From: Microbacterium oxydans
GTDB lineage: Bacteria > Actinomycetota > Actinomycetes > Actinomycetales > Microbacteriaceae
NCBI RefSeq assembly: GCF_026559675.1
Contig: NZ_CP092891.1
Coordinates: forward strand, 1,612,001 to 1,676,000
Length of the DNA stretch: 64,000 nt
Reading direction: 5' to 3'
Below, in pieces: positions 15,583 to 24,524 of this stretch (positions are counted from its first letter, which is position 1; each line of letters begins with the position of its first letter). The notes under the pieces are model-generated. The model saw only the letters and a list, made by a program, of their open reading frames with translations. It was not told where the DNA came from and searched no databases. A program made the translations under genes and the position numbers.

Positions 15583-16527
15583 GTGCTCGCCACTTTCCTC
15601 ATCGGCCTCCGTGAAGGTCTCGAAGCCGCTCTCGTCGTCGGCATCCTCGTGGCCTACCTCCGTCGGCTCGGACGGCAGGACGCCCTCCCGAAGATGTGGG
15701 CCGGCGTCGGCCTCGCGATCGCCCTGGCGCTCGGCATCGGCGCGGTGCTCACCTTCGGCGCGTACGAGCTCACCTTCCAGGCCCAGGAGCTGATCGGCGG
15801 CGGGCTCTCCCTGCTGGCCGTCGCGATGGTCACCTGGATGATCTTCTGGATGCAGCGTGCCGGACGCACCATGAAGGCGACCCTGGAGGGCGGCATCGAC
15901 CGCGCCCTCACCGTCGGCGGTCTGTGGGCGCTGATCGCGATCGGCTTCGTGTCCGTCGCCCGCGAGGGGATCGAGACGACCCTGCTGCTGTGGTCGATGG
16001 TGCAGTCGTTCGGCGACGCGCCCTCCGCCCTGCTGGGTGCGCTGCTCGGCCTGATCGTGGCCGTGATCATCGGCTGGCTGATCTCGCGGGGCGCCGTGCG
16101 TCTCGACCTCCGGCGGTTCTTCGCGTGGACGGGCGGATTCCTCGTGATCGTGGCGGCCGGCGTGCTCGCCTATGCGCTGAAGGATCTGCAGGAGGCCGGT
16201 GCGCTTCCCGGGCCGTTCACCGCCCTGGCGCCGATCGACGCGGTCACCGGTGGGGTGGCCGTCGGCTGGGCCGCGTTCCCGTTCGGCTGGGCGTTCGACA
16301 TCTCGGCGACCATCGCTCCCGGCGGCGCGCTCGCATCGATCCTGCAGGCGACGGTCGGGTTCATGCCCGCGATGACCTGGCTGCAGATCGTCGCCTGGGC
16401 CCTCTACATCTCCCTCGTCGGCGGGCTGTACGTCCGCGGTCTCCGCTCGCGGCGCCCCTCGAAGTCGCAGGGTCCGTCCACGCCGACCTCCGATTCTCCC
16501 TCCCTCTCACATCAAGGAGCAGCATGA
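15583..16527 (+). CDS. efeU: iron permease of the FTR1 family (EfeU)
   Basis: A 314-residue, seven-helix permease. The two REGLE-type iron-binding motifs are present: LREGLEAAL near residue 11 and AREGIETTL near residue 128. EfeU carries iron across the membrane, supplied by EfeO and EfeB. GTG at 15583 begins the conserved MLATFLIGLREGLE start. The stop overlaps the efeO start as ATGA. The C-terminal tail is short, polar and Ser/Pro-rich. Confidence 0.96.
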   Translation: MLATFLIGLREGLEAALVVGILVAYLRRLGRQDALPKMWAGVGLAIALALGIGAVLTFGAYELTFQAQELIGGGLSLLAVAMVTWMIFWMQRAGRTMKATLEGGIDRALTVGGLWALIAIGFVSVAREGIETTLLLWSMVQSFGDAPSALLGALLGLIVAVIIGWLISRGAVRLDLRRFFAWTGGFLVIVAAGVLAYALKDLQEAGALPGPFTALAPIDAVTGGVAVGWAAFPFGWAFDISATIAPGGALASILQATVGFMPAMTWLQIVAWALYISLVGGLYVRGLRSRRPSKSQGPSTPTSDSPSLSHQGAA

Positions 16528-17756
16528 CCACCTCGCACCGGTTCCTGGGGGTGCTGGCCGCCACCGGCGCCGCAGCCCTCATCCTGAGCGGATGCGTCGC
16601 GAAGAGCGATGCCGAGGCCGGCGCGGCCTTCGACGTCTCGTCCACCGACGGCGACTGCGCCGTCTCGGCGGCGACCGCGAAGAGCGGCACGCTGACCTTC
16701 GACGTCAAGAACGACACCGACCAGGTCTCGGAGTTCTACCTGCTGGCCGAGGACGGGCTGCGCATCGTCGGCGAGGTCGAGAACATCGCCCCCGCCGCAT
16801 CGCGGAAGCTGACCGTCGTCGCGCAGCCGGGGGACTACTTCACCCTCTGCAAGCCGGGCATGATCGGCGAGGGCGTCGGCAAGGCCGCGTTCACCGTCAC
16901 CGGCGACCGCGTCGCGGTGGACGGCCCGGATGCCGAGCAGAAGCAGAAGGCCGTCGATCTGTACGCTGCCTTCGTCAAGGACCAGGTCGGCCAGCTCGTC
17001 CCGGCCGTCGAGGACTTCGTCGCCGCGTACGAGTCGGGTGACGACGAGACCGCACGCACGCTCTTCCCGCAGACCCGCGCGTTCTACGAGCGCATCGAGC
17101 CGGTGGCCGAGGCCCTGGGCGACCTCGACCCCCGCATCGACTACCGCGAGGTCGACGCCGTGGCCGAGGGCCTCGACTGGACGGGCTTCCACCGCATCGA
17201 GAAGGACCTGTGGGTGCCGGCGGCCGACGCGCTGAACGCTGACGGCGAGACCCCGGCGCGTCAGGACTGGGCGCCGTCGACGCCGGAGGAGCGCGCCGAC
17301 TACGGTGACCTGCTGCTCGCCGACGTGCAGGAGCTGTACGACTACGTGCATTCCGACGACTTCACCACGGCGCTCGACGACCAGGGCATCGGCGGCATCT
17401 CGAACGGTGCGATCGCGCTGCTCGACGAGGTCGCGACCGGCAAGATCTCGGGCGAGGAGGACTGGTGGTCGGGGACCGACCTCTACGACTTCGCCGCGAA
17501 CGTCGAGGGCTCGAAGATGGCCTTCTCGCTCGTGCAGGACTTCGCGGACGCGCAGGGCGCGGACGGAGAGGCCCTCGTCAAGGAGATCGAGTCCGGCTAC
17601 GCCGCTCTCGAGGACTCGCTCGCCGAGCACGGGTCGCTGACCGACGGCTTCGTCGCCTACGCCGACCTCACGGACGACGACAAGCGCGAGTTCACCGATC
17701 TGATCAACGCCCTCGCCGAGCCGCTCTCGCAGCTCACCAGCACGGTCCTGGACTGA
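16524..17756 (+). CDS. efeO: iron-uptake lipoprotein EfeO (cupredoxin plus M75 domain)
   Basis: A 410-residue lipoprotein. The signal peptide ends in LSGC, with lipidation at Cys24. The N-terminal cupredoxin-like domain (residues about 35-140) ends in the metal-binding region YFTLCKPGMIGEG. The C-terminal imelysin/M75-like domain carries the HxxE motif in GFHRIEKDLW. It binds iron at the cell surface and passes it to EfeU. AAGGAG lies 6 nt before the ATG at 16524. It is the middle gene of efeUOB. Confidence 0.95.
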   Translation: MTTSHRFLGVLAATGAAALILSGCVAKSDAEAGAAFDVSSTDGDCAVSAATAKSGTLTFDVKNDTDQVSEFYLLAEDGLRIVGEVENIAPAASRKLTVVAQPGDYFTLCKPGMIGEGVGKAAFTVTGDRVAVDGPDAEQKQKAVDLYAAFVKDQVGQLVPAVEDFVAAYESGDDETARTLFPQTRAFYERIEPVAEALGDLDPRIDYREVDAVAEGLDWTGFHRIEKDLWVPAADALNADGETPARQDWAPSTPEERADYGDLLLADVQELYDYVHSDDFTTALDDQGIGGISNGAIALLDEVATGKISGEEDWWSGTDLYDFAANVEGSKMAFSLVQDFADAQGADGEALVKEIESGYAALEDSLAEHGSLTDGFVAYADLTDDDKREFTDLINALAEPLSQLTSTVLD

Positions 17757-17794
17757 TCAGCCGACCGCTGATCCGACGAGGTACCATCACGGAC

Positions 17795-19099
17795 GTGAAC
17801 GAACCAGAGGCGGATGCCGCACCCGAAGAGGCATCGACGGATGCGGCATCCGCTCCTACCGGTCTGAGCAGGCGCGGCTTGCTCGGACTGGCCATCGGCG
17901 GCGGTGTCGCAGGACTCGCCGTCGGAGCGGGAGCCGGGCTCACCGGAGGTGTGGCGATCGGACGGGCGCGGGCCACGGAGGACGCGCACGCCGCGTACGA
18001 GTTCTTCGGGGCGCACCAGGCCGGAATCACGACACCGGTCCAGGACCACCTGCACTTCGCGAGCTTCGACATGATGCCCCGCACCGATCGGGATGACCTG
18101 ATCTCCCTGCTGCAGGACTGGTCGTACGCGGCCTCCCGCATGGTGCAGGGGCTCGAGGTCAGTGCGACCGGCGCGGTCGGCGGTCCGGCCGAAGCTCCGC
18201 CGGACGACACCGGAGAGGCGCTCGGCCTGCCTGCCGCAGGGCTCACGATCACGTTCGGCTTCGGTCCCGGTCTGTTCGAGAACGAGGACGGCGACCGCTA
18301 CGGCATCGCGGCGCAGCGCCCCGCGGGCCTCGAGCGCCTGCCGGCCTTCCTCGGCGACGACCTCGATCCGCAGACCTCGCACGGCGACCTCTGCATCCAG
18401 GCATGTGCCGACGACCCGCAGGTCGCGGTGCACGCGATCCGCAACCTGAGCCGCATCGCCTTCGGGCGGGCGCGCCTGCGCTGGTCACAGCTCGGCTTCG
18501 GCAAGACCTCGCGCACCACGGCGGCGCAGGCGACACCGCGGAACCTCTTCGGCTTCAAGGACGGCACCGCGAACATCCTGGCCGACGACACGGAGGCGCT
18601 GGACGATCACGTCTGGGTGTCCACGAAGGATGAGCCGGCGTGGCTCGCGGGTGGCTCGTACCTCGTGGCCAGGAAGATCGCCATGCTGATCGAGACGTGG
18701 GACCGGGTGCGGCTCGCCGAGCAGGACACGATCATCGGCCGGGACAAGGGGGACGGGGCACCGCTCTCCGGCGGGGACGAGTTCACGGCGCCCGACTTCC
18801 ACGGCACCGCCATCGATGCGAACAGCCACGTGCGTCTTGCGCACCCGGAGCAGAACGACGGGATCCGCATCCTGCGACGCGGCTACAACTACGTCGACGG
18901 GAACAACACGCTCGGGCGCCTCGACGCCGGACTGTTCTTCCTGTCGTATCAGCGCGACCCCGCGCAGTTCATCTCGCTGCAGCGCCGACTGTCGACGGAT
19001 CTCATGAACGAGTACATCCGGCACGTCGGCTCCGGCATCTGGGCCGTGCCGGCGGGCGCGAAGCCGGGGTCCTACGTGGGCGCCGGGCTGTTCGCCTGA
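17795..19099 (+). CDS. efeB: Dyp-type haem peroxidase / deferrochelatase EfeB
   Basis: A 434-residue secreted peroxidase. A twin-arginine signal (LSRRGLLGLAIGGG) indicates folded, haem-loaded export. The Dyp signature GFKDGTANI and the proximal-haem region LAHPEQNDGIRILRRGYN are both present. EfeB oxidises Fe(II) and/or removes iron from haem for EfeO/EfeU. GTG at 17795 is preferred: a TACCAT hexamer (17782-17787) ends 7 nt before it, suggesting a second, leaderless promoter for efeB inside the operon. The frame continues far upstream only as a shadow of efeO. It converges with the serine hydrolase gene 4 bp away. Confidence 0.95.
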   Translation: MNEPEADAAPEEASTDAASAPTGLSRRGLLGLAIGGGVAGLAVGAGAGLTGGVAIGRARATEDAHAAYEFFGAHQAGITTPVQDHLHFASFDMMPRTDRDDLISLLQDWSYAASRMVQGLEVSATGAVGGPAEAPPDDTGEALGLPAAGLTITFGFGPGLFENEDGDRYGIAAQRPAGLERLPAFLGDDLDPQTSHGDLCIQACADDPQVAVHAIRNLSRIAFGRARLRWSQLGFGKTSRTTAAQATPRNLFGFKDGTANILADDTEALDDHVWVSTKDEPAWLAGGSYLVARKIAMLIETWDRVRLAEQDTIIGRDKGDGAPLSGGDEFTAPDFHGTAIDANSHVRLAHPEQNDGIRILRRGYNYVDGNNTLGRLDAGLFFLSYQRDPAQFISLQRRLSTDLMNEYIRHVGSGIWAVPAGAKPGSYVGAGLFA

Positions 19100-19108
19100 C
19101 GCGTCAGG
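19095..19108. repeat. perfect palindrome holding both stop codons
   Basis: CCTGACGCGTCAGG contains the TGA of efeB (19097-19099) and the reverse-strand TGA of the serine hydrolase gene (19104-19106). With no loop it is unlikely to be an efficient terminator. Confidence 0.6.
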
Positions 19109-19979
19109 ACTCGGAGACGGCGACGAGCGTCTCCATGACGAAGGCGGCGATGGCGTCGGCGCGGAAGTGGTCGTCCGCCGTGATCGTGACCACGGCGTCG
19201 TCGAGGAAGATCAGCAGCTGGCCGTAGGCGCCGTGCAGCCGCCAGCCCGGCCCCGGGCCACCCCAGCCGGCCAGGGCGTAGCGATCGTAGGATTCGCCGT
19301 CTCCGGCGACGCCCCAGTCGCTGTGCATCCCGTCGATCCCGTGCGCCGAGAGCAGCCGGCGCCCCTCCCACATCCCGCGGTCGCGGATGAGCCGGCCGAG
19401 GCGCGCGAGCTCCTCGGTGCGCAGCGCCAGGCCGCCGCCGGCGACGATGCGCCCGTTCGGACTGCGCTCCCAGTCGACGTCGTCGATGCCGAGCGGGGCG
19501 AACAGGCGGGGGACCAGGTAGTCGCCCACGTCGCCGACCCGGGCGGCCAGCGCCGTCATCGCGGTGTACGTGCTGGCGTCCGAGTACTGGAAGACGCGTC
19601 CGGCCGAGGGCCGCTGCAGGAACTCCCGGGCCAGGTCGGGCCAGTCGGTCATCAGGGTGTCCGACCACGGGAGGTCGACGCCGCTGGTCATCGTCAGCAG
19701 ATGGTGCAGGGTCACCTGATCGGTGCCCGGCCCGAACGCGAAGCCGTCGAGGAGCGCCGAGACGGGCTCGTCGAGCGAGACCGCGCCCTCGTCGACGGCG
19801 AAGCCGGCAGCCAGCACGCAGACGCCTTTCGCGACCGAGTGGATGTCCTCCCGGACGTCCGGAGTCCAGCGATGCTCCGCGGTGTCCGCTCCGACGCGGA
19901 CGTGGAGACCGTGTGCGTCGAACCCGGACGCCGCCACCTCGTCGACGATGCGGTCACGGACGATCTCGGCGTTGCTCAC
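19104..19979 (-). CDS. serine hydrolase of the beta-lactamase/class C family
   Basis: A protein of about 291 residues with the penicillin-binding fold. The nucleophile motif is SxxK in HSVAKGV (Ser48 in this numbering) and the tyrosine motif is YSD in FQYSDAST. The third motif is poorly conserved (HGAYGQ region). It has no signal peptide, so it is probably a cytoplasmic esterase or peptidase rather than a true beta-lactamase. The frame also offers GTG at 19985. The second GTG at 19979 is chosen because a TAGCCT hexamer (19992-19987) ends 7 nt before it, fitting the leaderless pattern. The acyltransferase gene lies just upstream on the same strand. Confidence 0.8.
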   Translation of the reverse strand: MSNAEIVRDRIVDEVAASGFDAHGLHVRVGADTAEHRWTPDVREDIHSVAKGVCVLAAGFAVDEGAVSLDEPVSALLDGFAFGPGTDQVTLHHLLTMTSGVDLPWSDTLMTDWPDLAREFLQRPSAGRVFQYSDASTYTAMTALAARVGDVGDYLVPRLFAPLGIDDVDWERSPNGRIVAGGGLALRTEELARLGRLIRDRGMWEGRRLLSAHGIDGMHSDWGVAGDGESYDRYALAGWGGPGPGWRLHGAYGQLLIFLDDAVVTITADDHFRADAIAAFVMETLVAVSES

Positions 19980-20003
19980 ACTCACGAGGCTATCCGCTCC
20001 GGC

Positions 20004-21134
20004 TCAGCGGGGCCGTCGCGAGCCGGTGGGGTCGTTCCGCCGTCCCTCGCGGGCGGTGAGGGCGGGATCGATGAACAGCCAGCGCGGGCGCGGTTCCACG
20101 AGGGGACGGAAGAGCCACCTGATCGGCTTGGTGGCCAGGAGCAGTGCGACGACGACGGCGAGCACCGTGACCAGGGGAAGCCAGATCCAGGTCGGCTCCA
20201 GGTCGCGCAGCGCGCCGGTCTCGCGGAACGGATAGAGCACGAAGGAGTGCAGCAGATAGACGTACATCGTGTACTGCCCGAACGTCGTCCACCAGTACGA
20301 GCCGCGGGGGATCAGGACGAAGAAGGCGGCGCACAGCACCACGGCCAGCAGCATGAGGGCGATGCGGATCGCTCCCGCCCACCACTGCTCTCCGACCAGA
20401 TCGGCGTACGAGTCCTCGTAGAAGAGCCAGTGCCGCAGGTCGACGGCCTGCCACAGCGGCAGCCAGTTCCACGCCGCCCAGCCCGTCGCCGCGAACACCG
20501 CGACCGCGACGGCGCGGATCCACCACGGACGGAAGTCCAGCAGCCGCAGGCGGTCGACGATGTCGTGCTCGCGGAGCCACCAGCCGAGCGCGAAGAACGG
20601 GAGGAGGCCGAGGGTGCGCGACAGCGAGAAGGTGCTGTCGACGTTGGGGAGGTAGCCCGCACCGATCGAGATCACGACGGTCCACAGCAGCGGCCAGCGC
20701 AGCAGCGCGAGGTAGGGCAGCACGAGCCGGAAGATGCCCAGGGCGAGCAGGAACCACAGCGTCCAGCTCGGCTTGGTGAAGTTCGGGGTCGCCTCGCCCT
20801 CGACGAGCCACTTCGTGAGCGTCCACAGCGTCTCGAAGATCACATAGGGGAGGATGATGTCGGTGATCACCCGCGCCATCTGGGTCTTGGTGGGCGATCC
20901 GGACTTCGAGAAGTACCCGGAGATGATCGCGAACGCGGGCATGTGGAACGCGTACAGCGCGAGGTAGAACGCGAAGGCGATGTCGGAGTCGTAGATGAGT
21001 CGCTGGATCGCGTGCCCCAGGACGACCATGACGATGCAGACGTATCGCGCGTTGTCCCAGAACGGCACGCGCCGTCGCTTGCGAGGAATCGTTCCCGTGG
21101 TGGGCCCTGAGATGTCGGCACCGGCACTGCTCAT
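20004..21134 (-). CDS. acyltransferase family 3 membrane protein
   Basis: A 376-residue protein with about ten hydrophobic helices, resembling the Acyl_transf_3 / fucose 4-O-acetylase-like group. The opening RVPFWDNARYVCIVMVVLGH carries the conserved catalytic-region His, followed by FHMPAFAIISGYF. These enzymes O-acylate cell-wall or surface sugars. A basic N-terminal stretch (PRKRRRV) precedes helix 1. The -10 TAGCCT (21146-21141) ends 6 nt before the ATG, so the mRNA is probably leaderless. It is divergent from the flavin monooxygenase genes. Confidence 0.85.
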   Translation of the reverse strand: MSSAGADISGPTTGTIPRKRRRVPFWDNARYVCIVMVVLGHAIQRLIYDSDIAFAFYLALYAFHMPAFAIISGYFSKSGSPTKTQMARVITDIILPYVIFETLWTLTKWLVEGEATPNFTKPSWTLWFLLALGIFRLVLPYLALLRWPLLWTVVISIGAGYLPNVDSTFSLSRTLGLLPFFALGWWLREHDIVDRLRLLDFRPWWIRAVAVAVFAATGWAAWNWLPLWQAVDLRHWLFYEDSYADLVGEQWWAGAIRIALMLLAVVLCAAFFVLIPRGSYWWTTFGQYTMYVYLLHSFVLYPFRETGALRDLEPTWIWLPLVTVLAVVVALLLATKPIRWLFRPLVEPRPRWLFIDPALTAREGRRNDPTGSRRPR

Positions 21135-21176
21135 CGTTCGAGGCTACAGGCCGGGAATAAAGTTGCTGTGAGCGCG

Positions 21177-21206
21177 TTGACACAGATACATTCACATGAA
21201 TAGAAA
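21177..21206 (+). promoter_or_regulatory. promoter TTGACA-N18-TAGAAA
   Basis: A consensus -35 TTGACA (21177-21182) and the -10 TAGAAA (21201-21206) stand before the flavin monooxygenase operon. The spacer and -10 contain ATTCA-CA-TGAAT (21190-21201), a possible regulator site. Confidence 0.5.
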
Positions 21207-21245
21207 CGGATGGCAGACATCCGCTTCGGAGAGCACGGAGCAATC

Positions 21246-22472
21246 ATGAGCGAGCAGTCAGGCGCGCAGGCGATGCAGTTCGGCATCATGTCGGTCAGCG
21301 ACATCACCCGCGATCCCACCACGGGGATCACCCCCAGCGAGCAGGAGCGCATCAAGGCGACGACGGCCATCGCCGTGCACGCCGAAGAGGTCGGCCTCGA
21401 CGTCTTCGCGATCGGCGAGCACCACAACCCGCCGTTCTGGTCCTCCAGCCCCACCACGTTCCTCGCGGCACTGGCCGCGCAGACCGAGCGCCTCATCGTC
21501 TCCACGTCGACCACGCTCATCACCACGAACGACCCGGTGCGCATCGCCGAGGAGTACGCGATGCTCCAGCACGTGTCCGACGGACGCATGGACCTCATGC
21601 TCGGCCGCGGCAACACCGGACCCGTCTACCCGTGGTTCGGCCAGGACATCCGCCAGGGCCTTCCGCTCGCGATCGAGAACTACGCGCTGCTGCACAAGCT
21701 GTGGCGCGAGGACGTGGTCGACTGGGAGGGAAAGTTCCGCACCCCGCTGCAGGGCTTCACCTCGACGCCCCGCCCGCTCGACGGCATCGCTCCCTTCGTC
21801 TGGCACGGCTCCATCCGCACGCCGGAGATCGCCGAGCAGGCCGCCTACTACGGTGACGGCTTCTTCGCGAACAACATCTTCTGGCCGAAGGAGCACTACC
21901 AGCGTCTGATCGAGCTGTACCGTCAGCGCTTCGAGCACTACGGCCACGGCACGCGGGAGCAGGCGATCGTCGGCCTCGGCGGCCAGGTGTTCATGGCCGC
22001 GAAGTCGCAGGATGCGGTGAATCAGTTCCGTCCGTACTTCGACAACGCCCCGGTGTACGGCCACGGCCCGAGCATGGAGGACTTCACCGAGATGACCCCG
22101 CTCACCGTGGGGTCGCCGCAGCAGGTGATCGACCGCTACGCCGGGATGCGCGAGCACTACGGCGACTACCAGCGCCAGCTGTTCCTGATCGACCACGCCG
22201 GTCTGCCGTTGAAGACGGTGCTGGAGCAGCTCGACATCCTCGGCTCCGAGGTGGTCCCGGTGCTGCGCAAGGAGCTCGCGAAGGACCGTCCTGCGTCGGT
22301 GCCCGACGCGCCCACCCACGCCGCGCGCGTGAAGGCGGAGTTCGGCGACGGACCCACCCGCCAGGCTCGCCCCGGTGCGAACCGCGGCGACAACCTGACC
22401 GGTGACTCGCCGTACCAGGACACGCCCGCACCCGCCGGTGCGGCATTCGGGCTCGGCCGGAAGGAGGCCTGA
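21246..22472 (+). CDS. LLM-class flavin-dependent oxidoreductase (CE1758 type)
   Basis: A 408-residue luciferase-like monooxygenase. The early MQFGIMSVSDIT strand, the IGEHHNPPF motif and the VSDGRMDLMLGRGNTGPVYPWFG segment are typical of the CE1758 subfamily. It uses reduced FMN, which the next gene product is expected to supply. ATG at 21246 has GGAG upstream; an in-frame ATG at 21210 is possible but too close to the -10. The C-terminal 60 residues are polar and probably disordered. The substrate is unknown. Confidence 0.9.
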   Translation: MSEQSGAQAMQFGIMSVSDITRDPTTGITPSEQERIKATTAIAVHAEEVGLDVFAIGEHHNPPFWSSSPTTFLAALAAQTERLIVSTSTTLITTNDPVRIAEEYAMLQHVSDGRMDLMLGRGNTGPVYPWFGQDIRQGLPLAIENYALLHKLWREDVVDWEGKFRTPLQGFTSTPRPLDGIAPFVWHGSIRTPEIAEQAAYYGDGFFANNIFWPKEHYQRLIELYRQRFEHYGHGTREQAIVGLGGQVFMAAKSQDAVNQFRPYFDNAPVYGHGPSMEDFTEMTPLTVGSPQQVIDRYAGMREHYGDYQRQLFLIDHAGLPLKTVLEQLDILGSEVVPVLRKELAKDRPASVPDAPTHAARVKAEFGDGPTRQARPGANRGDNLTGDSPYQDTPAPAGAAFGLGRKEA

Positions 22473-22473
22473 G

Positions 22474-23118
22474 ATGACCACGCGTCGCATCGCCGTCGTC
22501 GCGGCGGGCCTGTCGAACCCGTCGTCCACCCGGATGCTCGCTGATCGCCTCGCGGCCGAGACCGTGAAGGCGCTCGCCGAGCACGACATCGAGGCCAGCG
22601 TCGACGTGATCGAGCTGCGCGACTACGCGCACGACATCACGAACAACATGCTGACGGGGTTCGCGCCGGCGGCGCTGGAGACCGCGATCAACACGGTGGT
22701 GTCGGCCGACGCCCTCATCGCCGTGACCCCGATCTTCTCGACCAGCTACTCCGGACTCTTCAAGTCGTTCATCGACGTGCTCGACCCGGACGCCCTGAGC
22801 GGGAAGCCGGTGCTGATCGGCGCGAACGCCGGTACCGCACGGCACTCCCTCGCGATCGACTACGCGATCCGTCCCCTGTTCGCCTACCTGCACGCGGAAG
22901 CCGTCTCGACCGGCGTGTTCGCGGCGTCGAGTGACTGGGGCGGCGCGGGCGACGACGTCGCCCCGCTCGGCAAGCGGGTCGAGAAGGGCGCGCGCGAGCT
23001 CGCCGACGCGATCGCGCGTCGGCAGGAGACCGCCGTCGTCGATCCCTACGACCCCGCGACGTACCTGGGTGAGGGGCGTTCCTTCGGGCACATGCTGGGC
23101 GGTCTCGCCGGCGAGTGA
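22474..23118 (+). CDS. NADPH-dependent FMN reductase (CE1759 type)
   Basis: A 214-residue flavodoxin-like reductase. VVAAGLSNPSSTRMLADRL forms the flavin phosphate loop and AVTPIFSTSYSGLFKSFID the NADPH/FMN-binding turn. It lies one base after the monooxygenase stop, with AAGGAGG upstream, and the two names (CE1758/CE1759) are paired in corynebacteria. It reduces FMN for the LLM monooxygenase, forming a two-component system. Confidence 0.92.
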   Translation: MTTRRIAVVAAGLSNPSSTRMLADRLAAETVKALAEHDIEASVDVIELRDYAHDITNNMLTGFAPAALETAINTVVSADALIAVTPIFSTSYSGLFKSFIDVLDPDALSGKPVLIGANAGTARHSLAIDYAIRPLFAYLHAEAVSTGVFAASSDWGGAGDDVAPLGKRVEKGARELADAIARRQETAVVDPYDPATYLGEGRSFGHMLGGLAGE

Positions 23119-23169
23119 GTCGCGCAGGGCGCCATCGACGATGTCCGAGGGATGTCGTACGGTGGCGCC

Positions 23170-24522
23170 ATGCCCACACACCCCGCGCTCGTCGCGCTTC
23201 AGGAGCAGTTGACCGGCACCCTCCTCCTTCCCGATGACGTCGACTACGAGACGGCCCGTCGGCCGTGGAATCTCGCGATCGAGCAGCGCCCCGCGGCCGT
23301 CGCCGCGCCCGCCGATGTGGACGACCTCCGGATGCTGCTCGACGCGGCCCGCCGGTCCGGTCTGCGCCTGGCCGTGCAGCCTCGCGGGCACGGAGCGTCG
23401 GGCGACCTGAGCGGTGCGGTGCTCGTGCGCATGCACGCCTTCGACGCTCTCGAGATCGACGCCGAGCGCGGAGTCCTCACGGTCGGCGCCGGCGTGCGCT
23501 GGGGCCGGGTCGTCGATGCGCTGGAAGGCAGCGGGTGGGTGGCGCCCGCCGGCACCAGTCCCGTCGTGAGCGTCGCCGGATACACCGTGGGCGGCGGTCA
23601 CTCCTGGTTCAGCCGCACCGCGGGCCTCGGCTCCGACAACCTGCGCGCGGCCTGGGTGCTGCGCACCGACGGCACGCACGAGCGTGTCGATGACGCCGCC
23701 GACCCCGACCTCCTGTGGGCCCTGCGCGGGGCGGGAGGCCTCGTCGGGATCGTGACGGCGCTCGAGATCGAGCTGGTCCCGGCGCCCGACGTCTGGGGAG
23801 CGAATCTCACGTTCGACGTGGCCGACGCTCCCGCCGTCGTCCGGGCCGTTCGCGACCTCGCCGCCTCCGCGCCCTCGACGTTGAACGTCTTCGTCAACTC
23901 GATGCGGATGCCGGACGCCCCGCAGCTCCCCGAGGAGATCAGGGGGCGCAGCTTCCTCACGGTCCAGGCGCTGTCCGTCGACGGCCCGCAGGAGGCGCTG
24001 ATCGACGCGGTGCGCCGTGCGGGCGGCGTGCGCCGCGACGTCACCGGACCCACGTCCCCGGCGGCTCTCGCGGCCGCGTCGAACGAGCCGACCGATCCCA
24101 CGCCGAGCCGCGGCGCATCGATGGCGCTCACCGTGCTCGACGATGCGACCATCGACGCGCTCCTCGACTTCCGGGAGCTGCCGGAGCAGTGGCCGCTCAT
24201 GGGCATCGACATCCGGATGCTGGGTGGCGCACTGGACGCTCCTCGACGCTCGGGGTTCGCGTCGCTGGAGTCGGCCGGGTGGCTGCTGCACGCGCTCGCA
24301 CCGGTGATCCCCGGTGTGCCGACCGAACCGGGGGACGCGAGTCTGGAGGCGTTCCGGGAGCTGTTGCGTCCCGACGAGGCCGCGCAGACCGTGACGACGT
24401 TCCTGGAGCCCGGGCAGACGCTCGACCGCTGCGGTTCCGCCGACGACATCGCCCGCCTCCGCGAGCTGCGCGCGCGATTCGATCCGGAGCGGGTGCTCCA
24501 TGACGGTCGGCTGCCCGGCTGA
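23170..24522 (+). CDS. FAD-binding oxidoreductase (BBE-like)
   Basis: A 450-residue flavoprotein of the FAD_binding_4/BBE group. The pyrophosphate-binding segment contains PRGHGASGD, in which His74 is the likely covalent FAD attachment site. AGYTVGGGHSWFSRTAGLGSDNL and the C-terminal RFDPERVLHDGRLPG BBE motif are characteristic. The ATG at 23170 lies 6 nt after TACGGT (23158-23163), so the transcript is probably leaderless and independent of the reductase gene 51 bp upstream. The substrate is probably a sugar or alcohol-type molecule, not determinable here. Confidence 0.85.
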   Translation: MPTHPALVALQEQLTGTLLLPDDVDYETARRPWNLAIEQRPAAVAAPADVDDLRMLLDAARRSGLRLAVQPRGHGASGDLSGAVLVRMHAFDALEIDAERGVLTVGAGVRWGRVVDALEGSGWVAPAGTSPVVSVAGYTVGGGHSWFSRTAGLGSDNLRAAWVLRTDGTHERVDDAADPDLLWALRGAGGLVGIVTALEIELVPAPDVWGANLTFDVADAPAVVRAVRDLAASAPSTLNVFVNSMRMPDAPQLPEEIRGRSFLTVQALSVDGPQEALIDAVRRAGGVRRDVTGPTSPAALAAASNEPTDPTPSRGASMALTVLDDATIDALLDFRELPEQWPLMGIDIRMLGGALDAPRRSGFASLESAGWLLHALAPVIPGVPTEPGDASLEAFRELLRPDEAAQTVTTFLEPGQTLDRCGSADDIARLRELRARFDPERVLHDGRLPG

Positions 24523-24524
24523 TC

